Position numbers and translations under genes: made by a program. A DNA stretch of 64,000 bases from Archangium gephyra. GTDB lineage: Bacteria; Myxococcota; Myxococcia; Myxococcales; Myxococcaceae. Below are positions 28,263 to 35,932 of this stretch, piece by piece (positions within the stretch are counted from its first letter, which is position 1; the number at the start of each line of letters is the position of its first letter). The stretch lies in contig QFQP01000006.1 in NCBI GenBank assembly GCA_003243425.1, positions 62,001 through 126,000 on the forward strand, in the 5' to 3' direction. A model generated the notes under the pieces. That model saw only the letters and a list, made by a program, of their open reading frames with translations. It was not told where the DNA came from and searched no databases.

Positions 28263-28724
28263 ATGCACGCACTCGCATTGCTGACCGCGCTCGCCGTCGC
28301 CGCCCCGACCGATGGAAGTGCTGCGTTCGATCGACTCAAGAAGCTCGAAGGCTCCTGGAAGACCGACGCGAAGGACGGCCCCGTGCAGTACGTGATGTTG
28401 CGCCTGGTGGGTGGCAACGCGGTGCTCGAGACGACGACGGGCCCCGACCGCACCACGGTCACGTCAGCGACCGTCTACTCGCTGGAGGGCGCTGACCTCG
28501 TGGCCACGAATCACGGTGCGGGCGGCGCTTCGCGGCTCAAGGTGAAGGACGCAGACCCCGTCGCCGTTCGCTTCGACGGCAGCGCGAAGGACGCACGCGT
28601 GGCCGGTATTTCGCTCGTCACCAAAGACAACAAGCTGCTGCTCGAGCACACCGTTCGTGAGGGCGGCAAAGAAGTGAAGAAGTCGCTCACGCTGCTGCGC
28701 GAATACGTCGACACGCTGAAATGA
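28263..28724 (+). CDS. Small exported protein of unknown function
   Basis: 153 aa from the ATG at 28263. A short N-terminal hydrophobic segment ('ALALLTALAVAAP') indicates export. The mature domain ('LKKLEGSWKTDAKDGPVQYVMLRLVGGNAVLETTTGP...') has alternating beta strands and a repeated 'G..V...T..' rhythm that resembles small lipocalin-like or DUF1579-like proteins which bind a ligand in a barrel, but I cannot assign a family. It diverges from the hydrolase lipoprotein with a 58-bp gap and overlaps the end of the threonine aldolase gene by 38 bp on the opposite strand. Confidence 0.75.
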   Translation: MHALALLTALAVAAPTDGSAAFDRLKKLEGSWKTDAKDGPVQYVMLRLVGGNAVLETTTGPDRTTVTSATVYSLEGADLVATNHGAGGASRLKVKDADPVAVRFDGSAKDARVAGISLVTKDNKLLLEHTVREGGKEVKKSLTLLREYVDTLK

Positions 28725-29694
28725 CGTGGTCGACCTGCTGACGGTTCACGTCGAGGTGCGTGACGAAGCGCACCTTCGTGGTGCCTGAAGCGAGTACGCC
28801 CAGCTTCTTCAGTTCCGGCACCAGTCGCTGTGCGAGCGGCTCGACCACGTCGACCCACACGATGTTGGTCTGCGGCATTTCGACGGTGAGCCCGTCGATC
28901 TCGCTCAAGCCCTTCGCCAGCGCCGTTGCGTTCTCGTGATCTTCCGCGAGCCGTTCGACGTGATGGTCGAGCGCGTACAGCCCGGCCGCCGCGAGAACGC
29001 CGGCCTGCCGCATGCCGCCACCCAGCATCTTTCGCCAGCGCCGCGCCTCGCGAACGTACGCACGCGTACCGAGCAGCACCGAGCCCACTGGCGCGCCGAG
29101 CCCCTTCGACAGACAGATGGACACGGAATCGAAGCCGCGCAGCAGCTCGTTCAGCGGCGTCTTCGTCTTCACCACTGCGTTGAAGACGCGCGCACCGTCG
29201 AGGTGCGTCGCGAGCCCGCGCGCGTGCGCCAGCGTGGTGGCCTCGCGCAGGTACGTGTGCGGCACCACGCGGCCGCCGAACGTGTTCTCGAGTGAGAGCA
29301 GACGGGTGCGCGCGTAGTGGTCATCGGGCGGCTTGATGGCCTGAACGATGCGCGCCAGTGAAATCGAACCGTCGCGTTCGTTTTCGAGCGGCTGCGGCTG
29401 AATCGACCCGAGCACCGCGGCGCCGCCGCCTTCGTGCACGTAGGTGTGCGCGCCCAGGCCGACCAGGTATTCGTCGCCGCGCTGACAGTGCGTGAGCAGC
29501 GCTGCGAGGTTGCACTGCGTGCCCGACGGAAAGAACAGACCCGCTTCGGAGCCAGCGCGCTCGGCGAGCACGTCTTGCAGCCGATTCACGGTGGTGTCGT
29601 CGCCGTACACATCGTCGCCGACTTCTGCGCACGCCATCGCCTCGCGCATCGCAGCCGTGGGCTTCGTCACCGTGTCACTGCGGAGGTCGATCAT
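28687..29694 (-). CDS. ltaE: Low-specificity L-threonine aldolase
   Basis: 335 aa PLP enzyme. 'MIDLRSDTVTKPTAAMREAMA' is the classic N-terminus. 'GDDVYGDDTTVNRLQ', 'LFFPSGTQCNLAAL', 'HLDGARVFNA' (PLP-binding Asp) and 'SICLSKGLGAPVGS' (Schiff-base Lys) are all in place. The enzyme cleaves L-threonine and L-allo-threonine to glycine and acetaldehyde. The ATG at 29694 overlaps the stop of the upstream membrane protein gene (ATGA); the in-frame extension to 29766 lies inside that gene. The 3' end overlaps the convergent exported-protein gene by 38 bp. Confidence 0.94.
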   Translation of the reverse strand: MIDLRSDTVTKPTAAMREAMACAEVGDDVYGDDTTVNRLQDVLAERAGSEAGLFFPSGTQCNLAALLTHCQRGDEYLVGLGAHTYVHEGGGAAVLGSIQPQPLENERDGSISLARIVQAIKPPDDHYARTRLLSLENTFGGRVVPHTYLREATTLAHARGLATHLDGARVFNAVVKTKTPLNELLRGFDSVSICLSKGLGAPVGSVLLGTRAYVREARRWRKMLGGGMRQAGVLAAAGLYALDHHVERLAEDHENATALAKGLSEIDGLTVEMPQTNIVWVDVVEPLAQRLVPELKKLGVLASGTTKVRFVTHLDVNRQQVDHVISACRRIRAAA

Positions 29695-30845
29695 GCATCG
29701 ACGTCTACCAGCGTTCGCTTCACGGTCGCGCGCGTCCACACGTGCGAGAGCGTGAGGTACGCCCACGTGGCCGCGACGCCGATGAGCGGCACCGGCTGCA
29801 CCAGCGCGAGGCCAACCAACATCGCGCCACGCAACACGCGAACACCGAGCTTGCCGCGCCAGTCGGCGTAGCCGGCGAACGCACCCGCCGACGAAAGGCG
29901 ATACGCAACCAGCGCCAACGCGAGACCCAGCACCGGCATGAAGCCCAACGCGACGAACACCGGCGTCATCACTGCGAAGCGCGTGTCGACGTAGCGCACG
30001 AATGCCGTGAACTCGGCGTCGTCACGAAACGCGTCGAGTTTGCAGGCGGGGCAGTGCGAACCGCGCAGACCATCAGCGCAGCGCGGGCACCGATGACCTG
30101 CGAGCAGCACGAGGCGATGGCGGCTCTCGTCTTGGACCAACGCCTTCGTCGGGCGGCCAAGCACGCCGACGCAGTGTGCAGCGTGGGCCGTTCCGCACTT
30201 CGGGCACGCCCCTGCGCACTGGTGAACCGAAGCGCCGCAGCTCACGCAGGCTTCACGCGCGCCGTCACGGAAGCGGCGCAGTGCGGCGGCCACCAACGCA
30301 AGACCGATGAGCGCGAAGACCATCAACACCACGCTCACCACGGGAGCGAGGAACGCGAGCGCCACGCCGGCGATGGTGGAGACCAGCTCGACGAGGAAAA
30401 TCGCGCTGCCCACCCCGGGCAACTGCGCGACCGGGAGTGTCTCGAAGATGGCGTCGGCGTTGCTGCGCAACTTCGTGAATAGCCACGACAGCCCACCGAC
30501 GATGACCAGCGCACCGATGAGCTGAAGCCGCGAGCCGTTCTCGTTGGAGATGAGCGCGGTGGCGCACATCAGCGCGGCGAAGACCTTGAACTTGTCCTCG
30601 AGTTCTTTGGGAATCGTCAGCGTCGCGGTGAGCAGCTCTCGCGCCCACGGCTTCAACTTCGTCAGCCCGTAGTCGATGCCGGCAGTGACCGCGACGCCGA
30701 GCGTGAGAATCAGCGCGCTTCTGAAATTGAGCCCGCCGTTGCCAGCGTCGAACGCGAGGTACCAGCTGATGACGAGGCCTGACGTCAGCAGCGTTCGGCC
30801 CGCGAAGAACGGCACCAGGCCGATGACGACGAGAATGGTGGGCAT
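29691..30845 (-). CDS. Multispanning membrane protein with zinc-ribbon domains
   Basis: 384 aa. The N-terminal half is hydrophobic with about five helices ('LVVIGLVPFFAGRTLL', 'ALILTLGVAVTAGIDYGL', 'GALVIVGGLSWLF', 'VSVVLMVFALIGLALVAAAL'). A central cytosolic insert has zinc-ribbon-like cysteine pairs: 'CVSCGASVHQCAGACPKCG', 'CPRCADGLRGSHCPAC'. Two or three helices follow near the C-terminus. The N-terminal half is similar in style to DUF4126-like membrane proteins, but I cannot assign a function. It forms an operon with ltaE through an ATGA overlap. The combination of membrane domain and double zinc ribbon suggests a regulatory or scaffolding role. Confidence 0.75.
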   Translation of the reverse strand: MPTILVVIGLVPFFAGRTLLTSGLVISWYLAFDAGNGGLNFRSALILTLGVAVTAGIDYGLTKLKPWARELLTATLTIPKELEDKFKVFAALMCATALISNENGSRLQLIGALVIVGGLSWLFTKLRSNADAIFETLPVAQLPGVGSAIFLVELVSTIAGVALAFLAPVVSVVLMVFALIGLALVAAALRRFRDGAREACVSCGASVHQCAGACPKCGTAHAAHCVGVLGRPTKALVQDESRHRLVLLAGHRCPRCADGLRGSHCPACKLDAFRDDAEFTAFVRYVDTRFAVMTPVFVALGFMPVLGLALALVAYRLSSAGAFAGYADWRGKLGVRVLRGAMLVGLALVQPVPLIGVAATWAYLTLSHVWTRATVKRTLVDVDA

Positions 30846-30884
30846 CGGTACGGAGCGCGTCGGACGTCAGCGGGTGTCAGGTAT

Positions 30885-31916
30885 TCAGCCCCGCGAGCGC
30901 CACTCACCGGGCGACGTGTCGTCGGCCCAGCGACGGAACGCACGGTCGAACGCGCGCAATTCCGAATAGCCGAGCAGATACGCGATCTGACTCAGGTCGA
31001 GGCGCACGTCTTTGAGGTACTGGCGCGCGAGGTCGAAGCGCACGAGGTCGAGCACTTCCTGGAACGAGGTCTTCACCTCGGCCAGTCGACGCTGCAGCGT
31101 GCGGCCGCTCATGTTGAGGCGGGTGGCGAGGCGCTCGATGTTCGGCTCGCCCTGCTTGAGCGCTTCACGAATGGCGTGGCGCAGCTTGTCGACGAGGTCG
31201 TCGCTCTTCGGCCGTGAAGCCAGCGCGGTGACCGCGTGCTCTTCGAGGAACGCGTACAGCGCGGCGTCGCCACCGATGACCTCCTTCGGGAGCGCCTCCA
31301 ACTCGACCGCGAAGCCGTTGGTCGCTTCGTTGAACGTGAGGTTCGGCGTGTGCAGCGCGCCGACCAGCCGCTCGAAGTTCATCGCCGACGGGCGAGGGTG
31401 CGTGAACCACGCGCGCGTCGGGCCTCTGCCGCCGGTCATCAACACGTACGTCTTCAAGATGACCGCGCTCGTGTATTCCTGAAGGTGACGGCCGATCGCT
31501 CCGGGGCGCTGTGGCGTCGAGTGTTCGAAGCGCGCTTCGCCGTCGAACTCCCCGAAGTGAAAGGTCTGCCCCGGCGACAGAATCGCCGAGAAGCGCTTCA
31601 TGTTCTCGAACGAGGTGCGCAGCGTGGGGCCGGCGCGCGTGAGGAACTCGGCGACGCCGTACACGCCTCTGGGCATCCACGCCGACAACGAGAGCCCCAG
31701 ATGCTCGTCGTTCAACGCCGTCGCGAGGTCGTCGGCCAAGGCCGCCAGCGTCGACGCGGGAACGGTGATGTTCACCTTGCCGAGCGCCTGACCGAGCGCG
31801 TCTTTCGGCAGCTCGTACTTCGCGATGAACGGCCCCACGTCGAGGCCACGGCTCTTCGCGTGCGCAATCAGCAGCGCCGGAATCCGCGATTCGAAGTCGA
31901 AGTCACCACGCGACAT
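30885..31916 (-). CDS. AraC-family transcriptional regulator (arabinose-binding-like N-domain)
   Basis: 343 aa. The C-terminal ~100 residues are a double helix-turn-helix AraC domain: 'PNIERLATRLNMSGRTLQRRLAEVKTSFQEVLDLVRFDLARQYL' and 'LDLSQIAYLLGYSELRAFDRAFRRWADDTSPGEWR'. The N-terminal ~200 residues match the 'arabinose-binding domain of AraC' family (PF12625) found in OruR/ArgR-type regulators of fatty-acid or amino-acid use ('LGQALGKVNITVPASTLAALADDL', 'FAELLTRAGP' style). ATG at 31916; it diverges from the DTW-domain gene with a 31-bp gap between starts, so its operator probably lies in that gap or within its own 5' end. Effector unknown. Confidence 0.88.
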   Translation of the reverse strand: MSRGDFDFESRIPALLIAHAKSRGLDVGPFIAKYELPKDALGQALGKVNITVPASTLAALADDLATALNDEHLGLSLSAWMPRGVYGVAEFLTRAGPTLRTSFENMKRFSAILSPGQTFHFGEFDGEARFEHSTPQRPGAIGRHLQEYTSAVILKTYVLMTGGRGPTRAWFTHPRPSAMNFERLVGALHTPNLTFNEATNGFAVELEALPKEVIGGDAALYAFLEEHAVTALASRPKSDDLVDKLRHAIREALKQGEPNIERLATRLNMSGRTLQRRLAEVKTSFQEVLDLVRFDLARQYLKDVRLDLSQIAYLLGYSELRAFDRAFRRWADDTSPGEWRSRG

Positions 31917-31947
31917 GCAGTGTGACTGTATAGGTGGGAAGCGGTGT

Positions 31948-32559
31948 ATGAGCGCAACCGCTGTGCGCTCCTTCACGACCGCCGGAGCTCCCGGCCGCTG
32001 TAAACGCTGTCTCATCGGTCAGGCTTTCTGCATCTGCGCAGACGTGCCGACCGTCGCCACGCGCACCGAAGTGGTCGTGGTTCGCCATGAGCGCGAAGGC
32101 TGGAAGTCGACGGGCACCGCGCGCATCGCCGAGCTCGCGATGCCCAACCTGAAGATGCTGGAGTACCAGGAAGACTCGGAGCCCGCGCGCAGTCAGCTGG
32201 GCCCGCTGGTGGGGGGTGCGCATCTCTTGTTTCCGTCCGACGAGGTCGCGCCGTGGGCGGGCGTGACGCGGCTCATCGTCGTCGACGGCACCTGGCGGCA
32301 GACGCGCAAGATGTACGCGAAGCTCGAGGCGCTGCACGGCGTGCCGAAGCTCGCGCTGCCCGCGCAGACGACCAAGGTGCTGCGGCTTCGTGAGTCGACG
32401 TTCGAAGAAGGCCGCTCGACGCTGGAAGCCATCGCCGAGGCCATCTCGCTGGTGGAAGGCGGCGAGGTCGCCCGACCGCTCTTCGCGTTACACGACCTCT
32501 ACGTCGAGCGCGTGTTTCGGGCCCGTGGCGTCTGGGACCAGAAGAAGAACGGGGCTTGA
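31948..32559 (+). CDS. DTW-domain tRNA-uridine aminocarboxypropyltransferase (TapT/YfiP type)
   Basis: 203 aa. Cysteine-rich N-terminus 'CKRCLIGQAFCICADVP' (the zinc-like Cx2C...CxC of the family), then 'VVVVRHEREGWKSTGTARIAELAMP' and 'LLFPSDEVAPW', and the name-giving motif as 'LIVVDGTWRQTRKMY'. It ends with 'RPLFALHDLYVERVFRARGVW'. TapT/TuaA-type members transfer the 3-amino-3-carboxypropyl group of SAM to U47 of tRNA (acp3U47). Start at the ATG at 31948; an upstream extension lies over the AraC gene. It diverges from the AraC gene and is followed by the VOC operon 47 bp downstream. Confidence 0.9.
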   Translation: MSATAVRSFTTAGAPGRCKRCLIGQAFCICADVPTVATRTEVVVVRHEREGWKSTGTARIAELAMPNLKMLEYQEDSEPARSQLGPLVGGAHLLFPSDEVAPWAGVTRLIVVDGTWRQTRKMYAKLEALHGVPKLALPAQTTKVLRLRESTFEEGRSTLEAIAEAISLVEGGEVARPLFALHDLYVERVFRARGVWDQKKNGA

Positions 32560-32581
32560 CGAACGGTTGCCTTGTCAGGAA

Positions 32582-32605
32582 GTATTTTCCAAGAAAGGAA
32601 AATAC
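32582..32605 (+). promoter_or_regulatory. Perfect inverted repeat overlapping the ribosome binding site of the VOC-ArsR operon
   Basis: GTATTTTCC (32582-32590), six bases, then GGAAAATAC (32597-32605): a perfect 9-bp inverted repeat, strikingly AT-rich for this genome. The right arm contains the AAGGA ribosome binding site and ends one base before the ATG of the first VOC gene. The second gene of the operon is an ArsR-type repressor, a family whose operators are palindromes of this size, so this is a good candidate for its autoregulatory operator. An RNA hairpin hiding the ribosome binding site is an alternative. Confidence 0.65.
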
Positions 32606-32606
32606 A

Positions 32607-33044
32607 ATGAACCCGACTCCCAAGGGCTGGCCGCGGCTGACGACCGCAGTCTTCTACGATGACGCAGCGAAGGCGATTGACTGGCTGGTGAACGCGTTCG
32701 GCTTCGAAGTGCGCATGAAGGTCGACGGCGAGAACGGCGTGGTCGAACACAGCGAGCTCACGTTCGGTGAGTCGCTGATGATGATCGGCGACACACGACG
32801 GCAGAAGGACAAGCAGCGCAACATGAAGAGCCCGAAGTCGGTGGGCGGCGCCAATACGCAGGCCATCATGTTGTTCGTCGACGACGTCGACGCGCACTGT
32901 GAGCGCGCTCGCAAAGCCGGCGCGCGCATCACCATGGAGCCGACGGTCAGCGACTACGGCGAGGACTACTGGGCCGACAAGACCTACGAGTGCGTCGACC
33001 CCGAAGGCCACTACTGGTGGTTCTGCAGGCGGCTTCGCGGTTGA
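32607..33044 (+). CDS. VOC-superfamily (glyoxalase/PhnB-like) protein
   Basis: 145 aa. 'WPRLTTAVFYDDAAKAIDWLVNAFGFEV' and 'VFVDDVDAHCERARKAGARITMEPTVSDYGEDYWADKTYECVDPEGHYWWF' are the two halves of a VOC fold close to the PhnB/'glyoxalase family' type. The final 'GH.WWF' signature is present. VOC proteins bind a metal or small hydrophobic ligand. The ATG at 32607 has a good AAAGGAA site. First gene of a four-gene operon: its stop TGA overlaps the TTG of the ArsR gene (TTGA), a sign of coupling. Substrate unknown. Confidence 0.88.
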   Translation: MNPTPKGWPRLTTAVFYDDAAKAIDWLVNAFGFEVRMKVDGENGVVEHSELTFGESLMMIGDTRRQKDKQRNMKSPKSVGGANTQAIMLFVDDVDAHCERARKAGARITMEPTVSDYGEDYWADKTYECVDPEGHYWWFCRRLRG

Positions 33045-33370
33045 GCCTCGACGACATGTTCGCAGCGCTGGCCGACGCGAACCGGCGTGAAGTGGTGATG
33101 CTGCTGCGCAAGGGTCCGCGTCGAGCCGGTGAGCTGGCCGAGGCGCTCGAGCTGCCGGCCCCGGCGATGAGCAAGCACTTGAAGGTGCTGCGTGAGAGCG
33201 GGCTCATCGAGCCGTCGTTCGACGACGAAGACGCGCGCGCCAAGGTCTACCGCCTGAAGCCCGAGCGTTTCAGTGAGCTGCGTGACTGGGTCGACGACGT
33301 GGAGCGCTTCTGGTCGGCCCAGCTCGGCGCCTTCGCGAAATACGCAGAGAAGAAGGCGAAGAAGAAATGA
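33041..33370 (+). CDS. ArsR-family winged-helix repressor
   Basis: 109 aa. 'MFAALADANRREVVMLLRKGPRRAGELAEALELPAPAMSKHLKVLRESGLIEPS' is the classic ArsR HTH (ADP.RR..L.LL..G...EL......S..HL..L...GLV), followed by 'KVYRLKPERFSELRDWVDDVERFW', the C-terminus seen in ArsR proteins that travel with SRPBCC genes. No Cys metal-binding box is present, so it is not arsenic-type; it probably senses a small organic ligand. Start at the TTG at 33041, overlapping the VOC stop; an ATG at 33056 is the alternative. Its stop overlaps the SRPBCC start by 4 nt. Confidence 0.9.
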   Translation: MSLDDMFAALADANRREVVMLLRKGPRRAGELAEALELPAPAMSKHLKVLRESGLIEPSFDDEDARAKVYRLKPERFSELRDWVDDVERFWSAQLGAFAKYAEKKAKKK

Positions 33371-33861
33371 GCGGCGGTGACGTGGTCAGAGTGCAGACCT
33401 TCGTGCGGGTGCCTCAGCGGGCCGCGTTCGACGTCTTCACGTTGGAGCTCGATGCCTGGTGGCGAACCGGCCCGGCGTACCGAGTCGGCGGCCGTCATCA
33501 GGGCGCGATGCACCTCGAGCCGAAGCTGGGGGGTCGCGTGTTTCAGGAGTACGGCGAGCGCGGCTCGAGCGTTCACGAGATCGGCGCCATCACCGTGTGG
33601 GACCCGCCGGCGCGCTTCGCGTTCTCGTGGCGCGGCATCAACTTCAAGCACTCGGACCCGTCGACGACGGTGGAGGTCCGCTTCGAAGCGAGCGGCGAAG
33701 GCACGCGCGTGTTCGTCGAACATCGCGGCTTCGCGGCGCTGCGCCCAGACCACCCCGTGCGCCATGGTCAGAACGTCGTGGAGTTCATCGGTCAAATGGG
33801 CCGCTGGTGGGGCTCGGTGATGACCGGTCTTCGTGTGCACGCCGAGAGGAACCTGCCGTGA
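33367..33861 (+). CDS. SRPBCC (AHSA1/START-like) domain protein
   Basis: 164 aa. The AHSA1-like pattern is clear: 'VQTFVRVPQRAAFDVFTLELDAWW', 'GGRVFQEYGERGSSVHEIGAITVWDPPARFAFSW', 'TTVEVRFEASGEGTRVFVEHRGF' and a final amphipathic helix ('ENVVEFIGQMGRWW' style). These proteins bind hydrophobic ligands in a helix-grip pocket and very often follow an ArsR repressor. ATG overlaps the ArsR stop (ATGA); its own stop overlaps the next VOC gene (GTGA). Ligand unknown. Confidence 0.9.
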   Translation: MSGGDVVRVQTFVRVPQRAAFDVFTLELDAWWRTGPAYRVGGRHQGAMHLEPKLGGRVFQEYGERGSSVHEIGAITVWDPPARFAFSWRGINFKHSDPSTTVEVRFEASGEGTRVFVEHRGFAALRPDHPVRHGQNVVEFIGQMGRWWGSVMTGLRVHAERNLP

Positions 33862-34235
33862 AAGCTCAACCTTTGATCTGCGTAAAAGACGTCGAGGCGA
33901 GCAGCCGCTGGTACTGCGAGTTGCTCGGGGCTCGCAGCGGTCACGGCGGGAAGGAATACGAGCGCGTGACGGTGGGCGACGAGTTCGTGTTGCAGCTGCA
34001 CCCGTGGGACGCGCACGGTCACGAGAATCTCGGCGACGCGAACGAGCCGGTCGGCAACGGGCTGCTGCTGTGGTTTCAGGTCGACGATGTCGAAGCGGCC
34101 GCGCAGCGTGCGCGATCCCTCCGCGCGAAGTTCGTCGAAGCCCTGCACCTCAACACCAGCGCGAACCACCACGAGTTCTGGGTCGAAGACCCCGATGGCT
34201 ACGTGGTGGTACTCGCCGGCCCTCCACTCAGCTGA
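33858..34235 (+). CDS. Second VOC-superfamily protein of the operon
   Basis: 125 aa from the GTG at 33858, which overlaps the SRPBCC stop. 'PLICVKDVEASSRWYCELLGARSGHGGKEYERV', 'LWFQVDDVEAAAQRARSLRAKFVE' and 'HHEFWVEDPDGYVVVLAGP' give both betaalphabetabetabeta units of a glyoxalase/dioxygenase-type VOC fold. His and Glu positions that could bind a metal are present ('LHPWDAHG', 'HEFW'). It ends the operon; the last 8 bp overlap the end of the convergent acyl-CoA synthetase gene. Confidence 0.88.
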   Translation: MKAQPLICVKDVEASSRWYCELLGARSGHGGKEYERVTVGDEFVLQLHPWDAHGHENLGDANEPVGNGLLLWFQVDDVEAAAQRARSLRAKFVEALHLNTSANHHEFWVEDPDGYVVVLAGPPLS

Positions 34236-35886
34236 TCCACACCACGCGCTCCTTGAGTGACGCCCAGTCGTTCACGTTCGGCGCGTAACGCGCTTCGATC
34301 GCCGAGCGCTTCAACTTGAGCGTGGGCGTGAGCAGCCCGTTGTCGACCGTCCACTCTTCACGCATCACCACCAGCTTCTCGAGCTGCTCGTGTTGGTCGA
34401 GCTTGGCGTTGATCTGCTTGAGGTGAAGCTCGAGCAGCCTCGTCACGTCGTCGCGCTGCGCCGGCGACAGCGTGCCCTTGCGCAGGTGTTCGGCGAGCAC
34501 TACGAGCGCGATGGGTTGCGGCAGGTCTGCTCCCGAGACGCACGCCTGTTCGAGCTCTGCGCGCGCGAGCAGCTGATTCTCGATGGACGCGGGCGCGACG
34601 TACTTGCCCTTGCTGGTCTTGAAGAGCTCCTTCACGCGGCCGGTGATGCGCAGGTTTCCCTTCGCGTCGAGCTCGCCGCGATCTCCGGTGTGCAGGAAGC
34701 CGTCAGCGTCGATGGTCTGCGCCGTGAGCTCGGGGTTCTTGTAGTAGCCGAGCATCGTGCCCGGGCTCTTGATGAGCACCTCGCCGTCGTCGGCCACCTT
34801 GTGCACTGCGCCGCCGAAGGCCTTGCCGACGGTGGTGAACGAATCGTCGCCGGGTGGTGAGCAGTGCGAGACCGCGACGTTCTCGGTCATGCCGTAGATC
34901 TGCCCTATCTGCAGACCGAGCTTTGCGTACCAGCGCAGCAGATCGGGAGGCGTGGGGGCAGAGCCGGTGACCGCCCAGCGCACCTTGTTGAGGCCCAGCC
35001 CGTTGAGGATCTTCTTCTTCACCAGCGTGCCCACGAGCGGAATCCGGAGCAGCCGCTGGAGCTTTTCTTCCGGCATCTTGCCGTGCACGCCCGCCTGGAA
35101 CTTGAGCCACAGCCGGGGCACCGTGCCGAACAGCGTCGGCCGCGCGCGCTGCAGGTCCTGCACGAAGGTCTCGAGGCTTTCGGCGAAGAACACCTCGTAG
35201 CCGATCTTGAAGTTCGTGGTCTCCAGCACCGCGCGCTCGGCCACGTGGGCCAGCGGCAGATATGACAGGAGCCTGTCATCGGGCGTCATGCGGGCCATGT
35301 CGGCGAAGGCGAACGCGGCGCACATGGTCTTGAAGCTGTGCATCACGCCCTTGGGTTCACCGGTGCTGCCCGAGGTGTAGATGATGGTGGCCAGCTCGTC
35401 TTCACCGCGGGTGACGTGGCCTTCCATCGGCTTCTGCGTGGCGATGACGTCGGCCCACTTCACGGCGCCGGCGACCTCGGGCGCGAGCGGCAGCGCGACG
35501 CGCTTCACGTTCGGCGTCAGCCCCGGCTCCATCGAGGCGTAGTTGTCGAGCTTGCCGACGAAGACGAGCTTCGCCTCGCTGTGCGCGAGGATCGCCGCGA
35601 TGCTGGTGGCGTTGAGCGTCGGGTAGATGGGCACCGAGACGTGGCCCGACATCCAGATCGCGAGGTCGGCCATCAGCCACCACGCGGTATTCTTCGAGAA
35701 GATGGCGATGCGGCTGCCCGGCTCGAGGTCCTCCGCCGCGAGCCACGCGGCCATGCGCCGTACCTCCGAGAGCGCCTCACCGAAGGTGTACGTCTTGATG
35801 ACGCCTCCGCCCATCGGCTGGGTGAACCAGCGTTCGTCGCGGCGCTGCGCTTCGTGGTGCTGCACGTAATCGAGCTGAATCTTCAC
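34228..35886 (-). CDS. Long-chain acyl-CoA synthetase (AMP-forming, ANL superfamily)
   Basis: About 552 aa. Core motifs: 'ATIIYTSGSTGEPKGVMHS' (P-loop), 'GQIYGMTENVAVSHCSP' , 'LHTGDRGELDAKGNLRITGRVKELFKTSKGKYVAP' (the hinge and A8 region) and a C-terminal 'LTPTLKLKRSAIEARY', the eukaryote-like FadD/ACSBG type that lacks a nearby Lys-rich A10 of the shorter ligases. It activates a fatty acid to acyl-AMP and then acyl-CoA. The GTG at 35886, preceded by GGGGGTGG, gives 'MKIQLDYVQHHEAQRRDERW' at the start; a longer frame to 35919 is less likely. It diverges from the DUF155 gene 46 bp away. Confidence 0.92.
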   Translation of the reverse strand: MKIQLDYVQHHEAQRRDERWFTQPMGGGVIKTYTFGEALSEVRRMAAWLAAEDLEPGSRIAIFSKNTAWWLMADLAIWMSGHVSVPIYPTLNATSIAAILAHSEAKLVFVGKLDNYASMEPGLTPNVKRVALPLAPEVAGAVKWADVIATQKPMEGHVTRGEDELATIIYTSGSTGEPKGVMHSFKTMCAAFAFADMARMTPDDRLLSYLPLAHVAERAVLETTNFKIGYEVFFAESLETFVQDLQRARPTLFGTVPRLWLKFQAGVHGKMPEEKLQRLLRIPLVGTLVKKKILNGLGLNKVRWAVTGSAPTPPDLLRWYAKLGLQIGQIYGMTENVAVSHCSPPGDDSFTTVGKAFGGAVHKVADDGEVLIKSPGTMLGYYKNPELTAQTIDADGFLHTGDRGELDAKGNLRITGRVKELFKTSKGKYVAPASIENQLLARAELEQACVSGADLPQPIALVVLAEHLRKGTLSPAQRDDVTRLLELHLKQINAKLDQHEQLEKLVVMREEWTVDNGLLTPTLKLKRSAIEARYAPNVNDWASLKERVVWIS

Positions 35887-35932
35887 GGAACCACCCCCAG
35901 TGGGGCGTTCTACCACCACGCATCGTGGCTAT

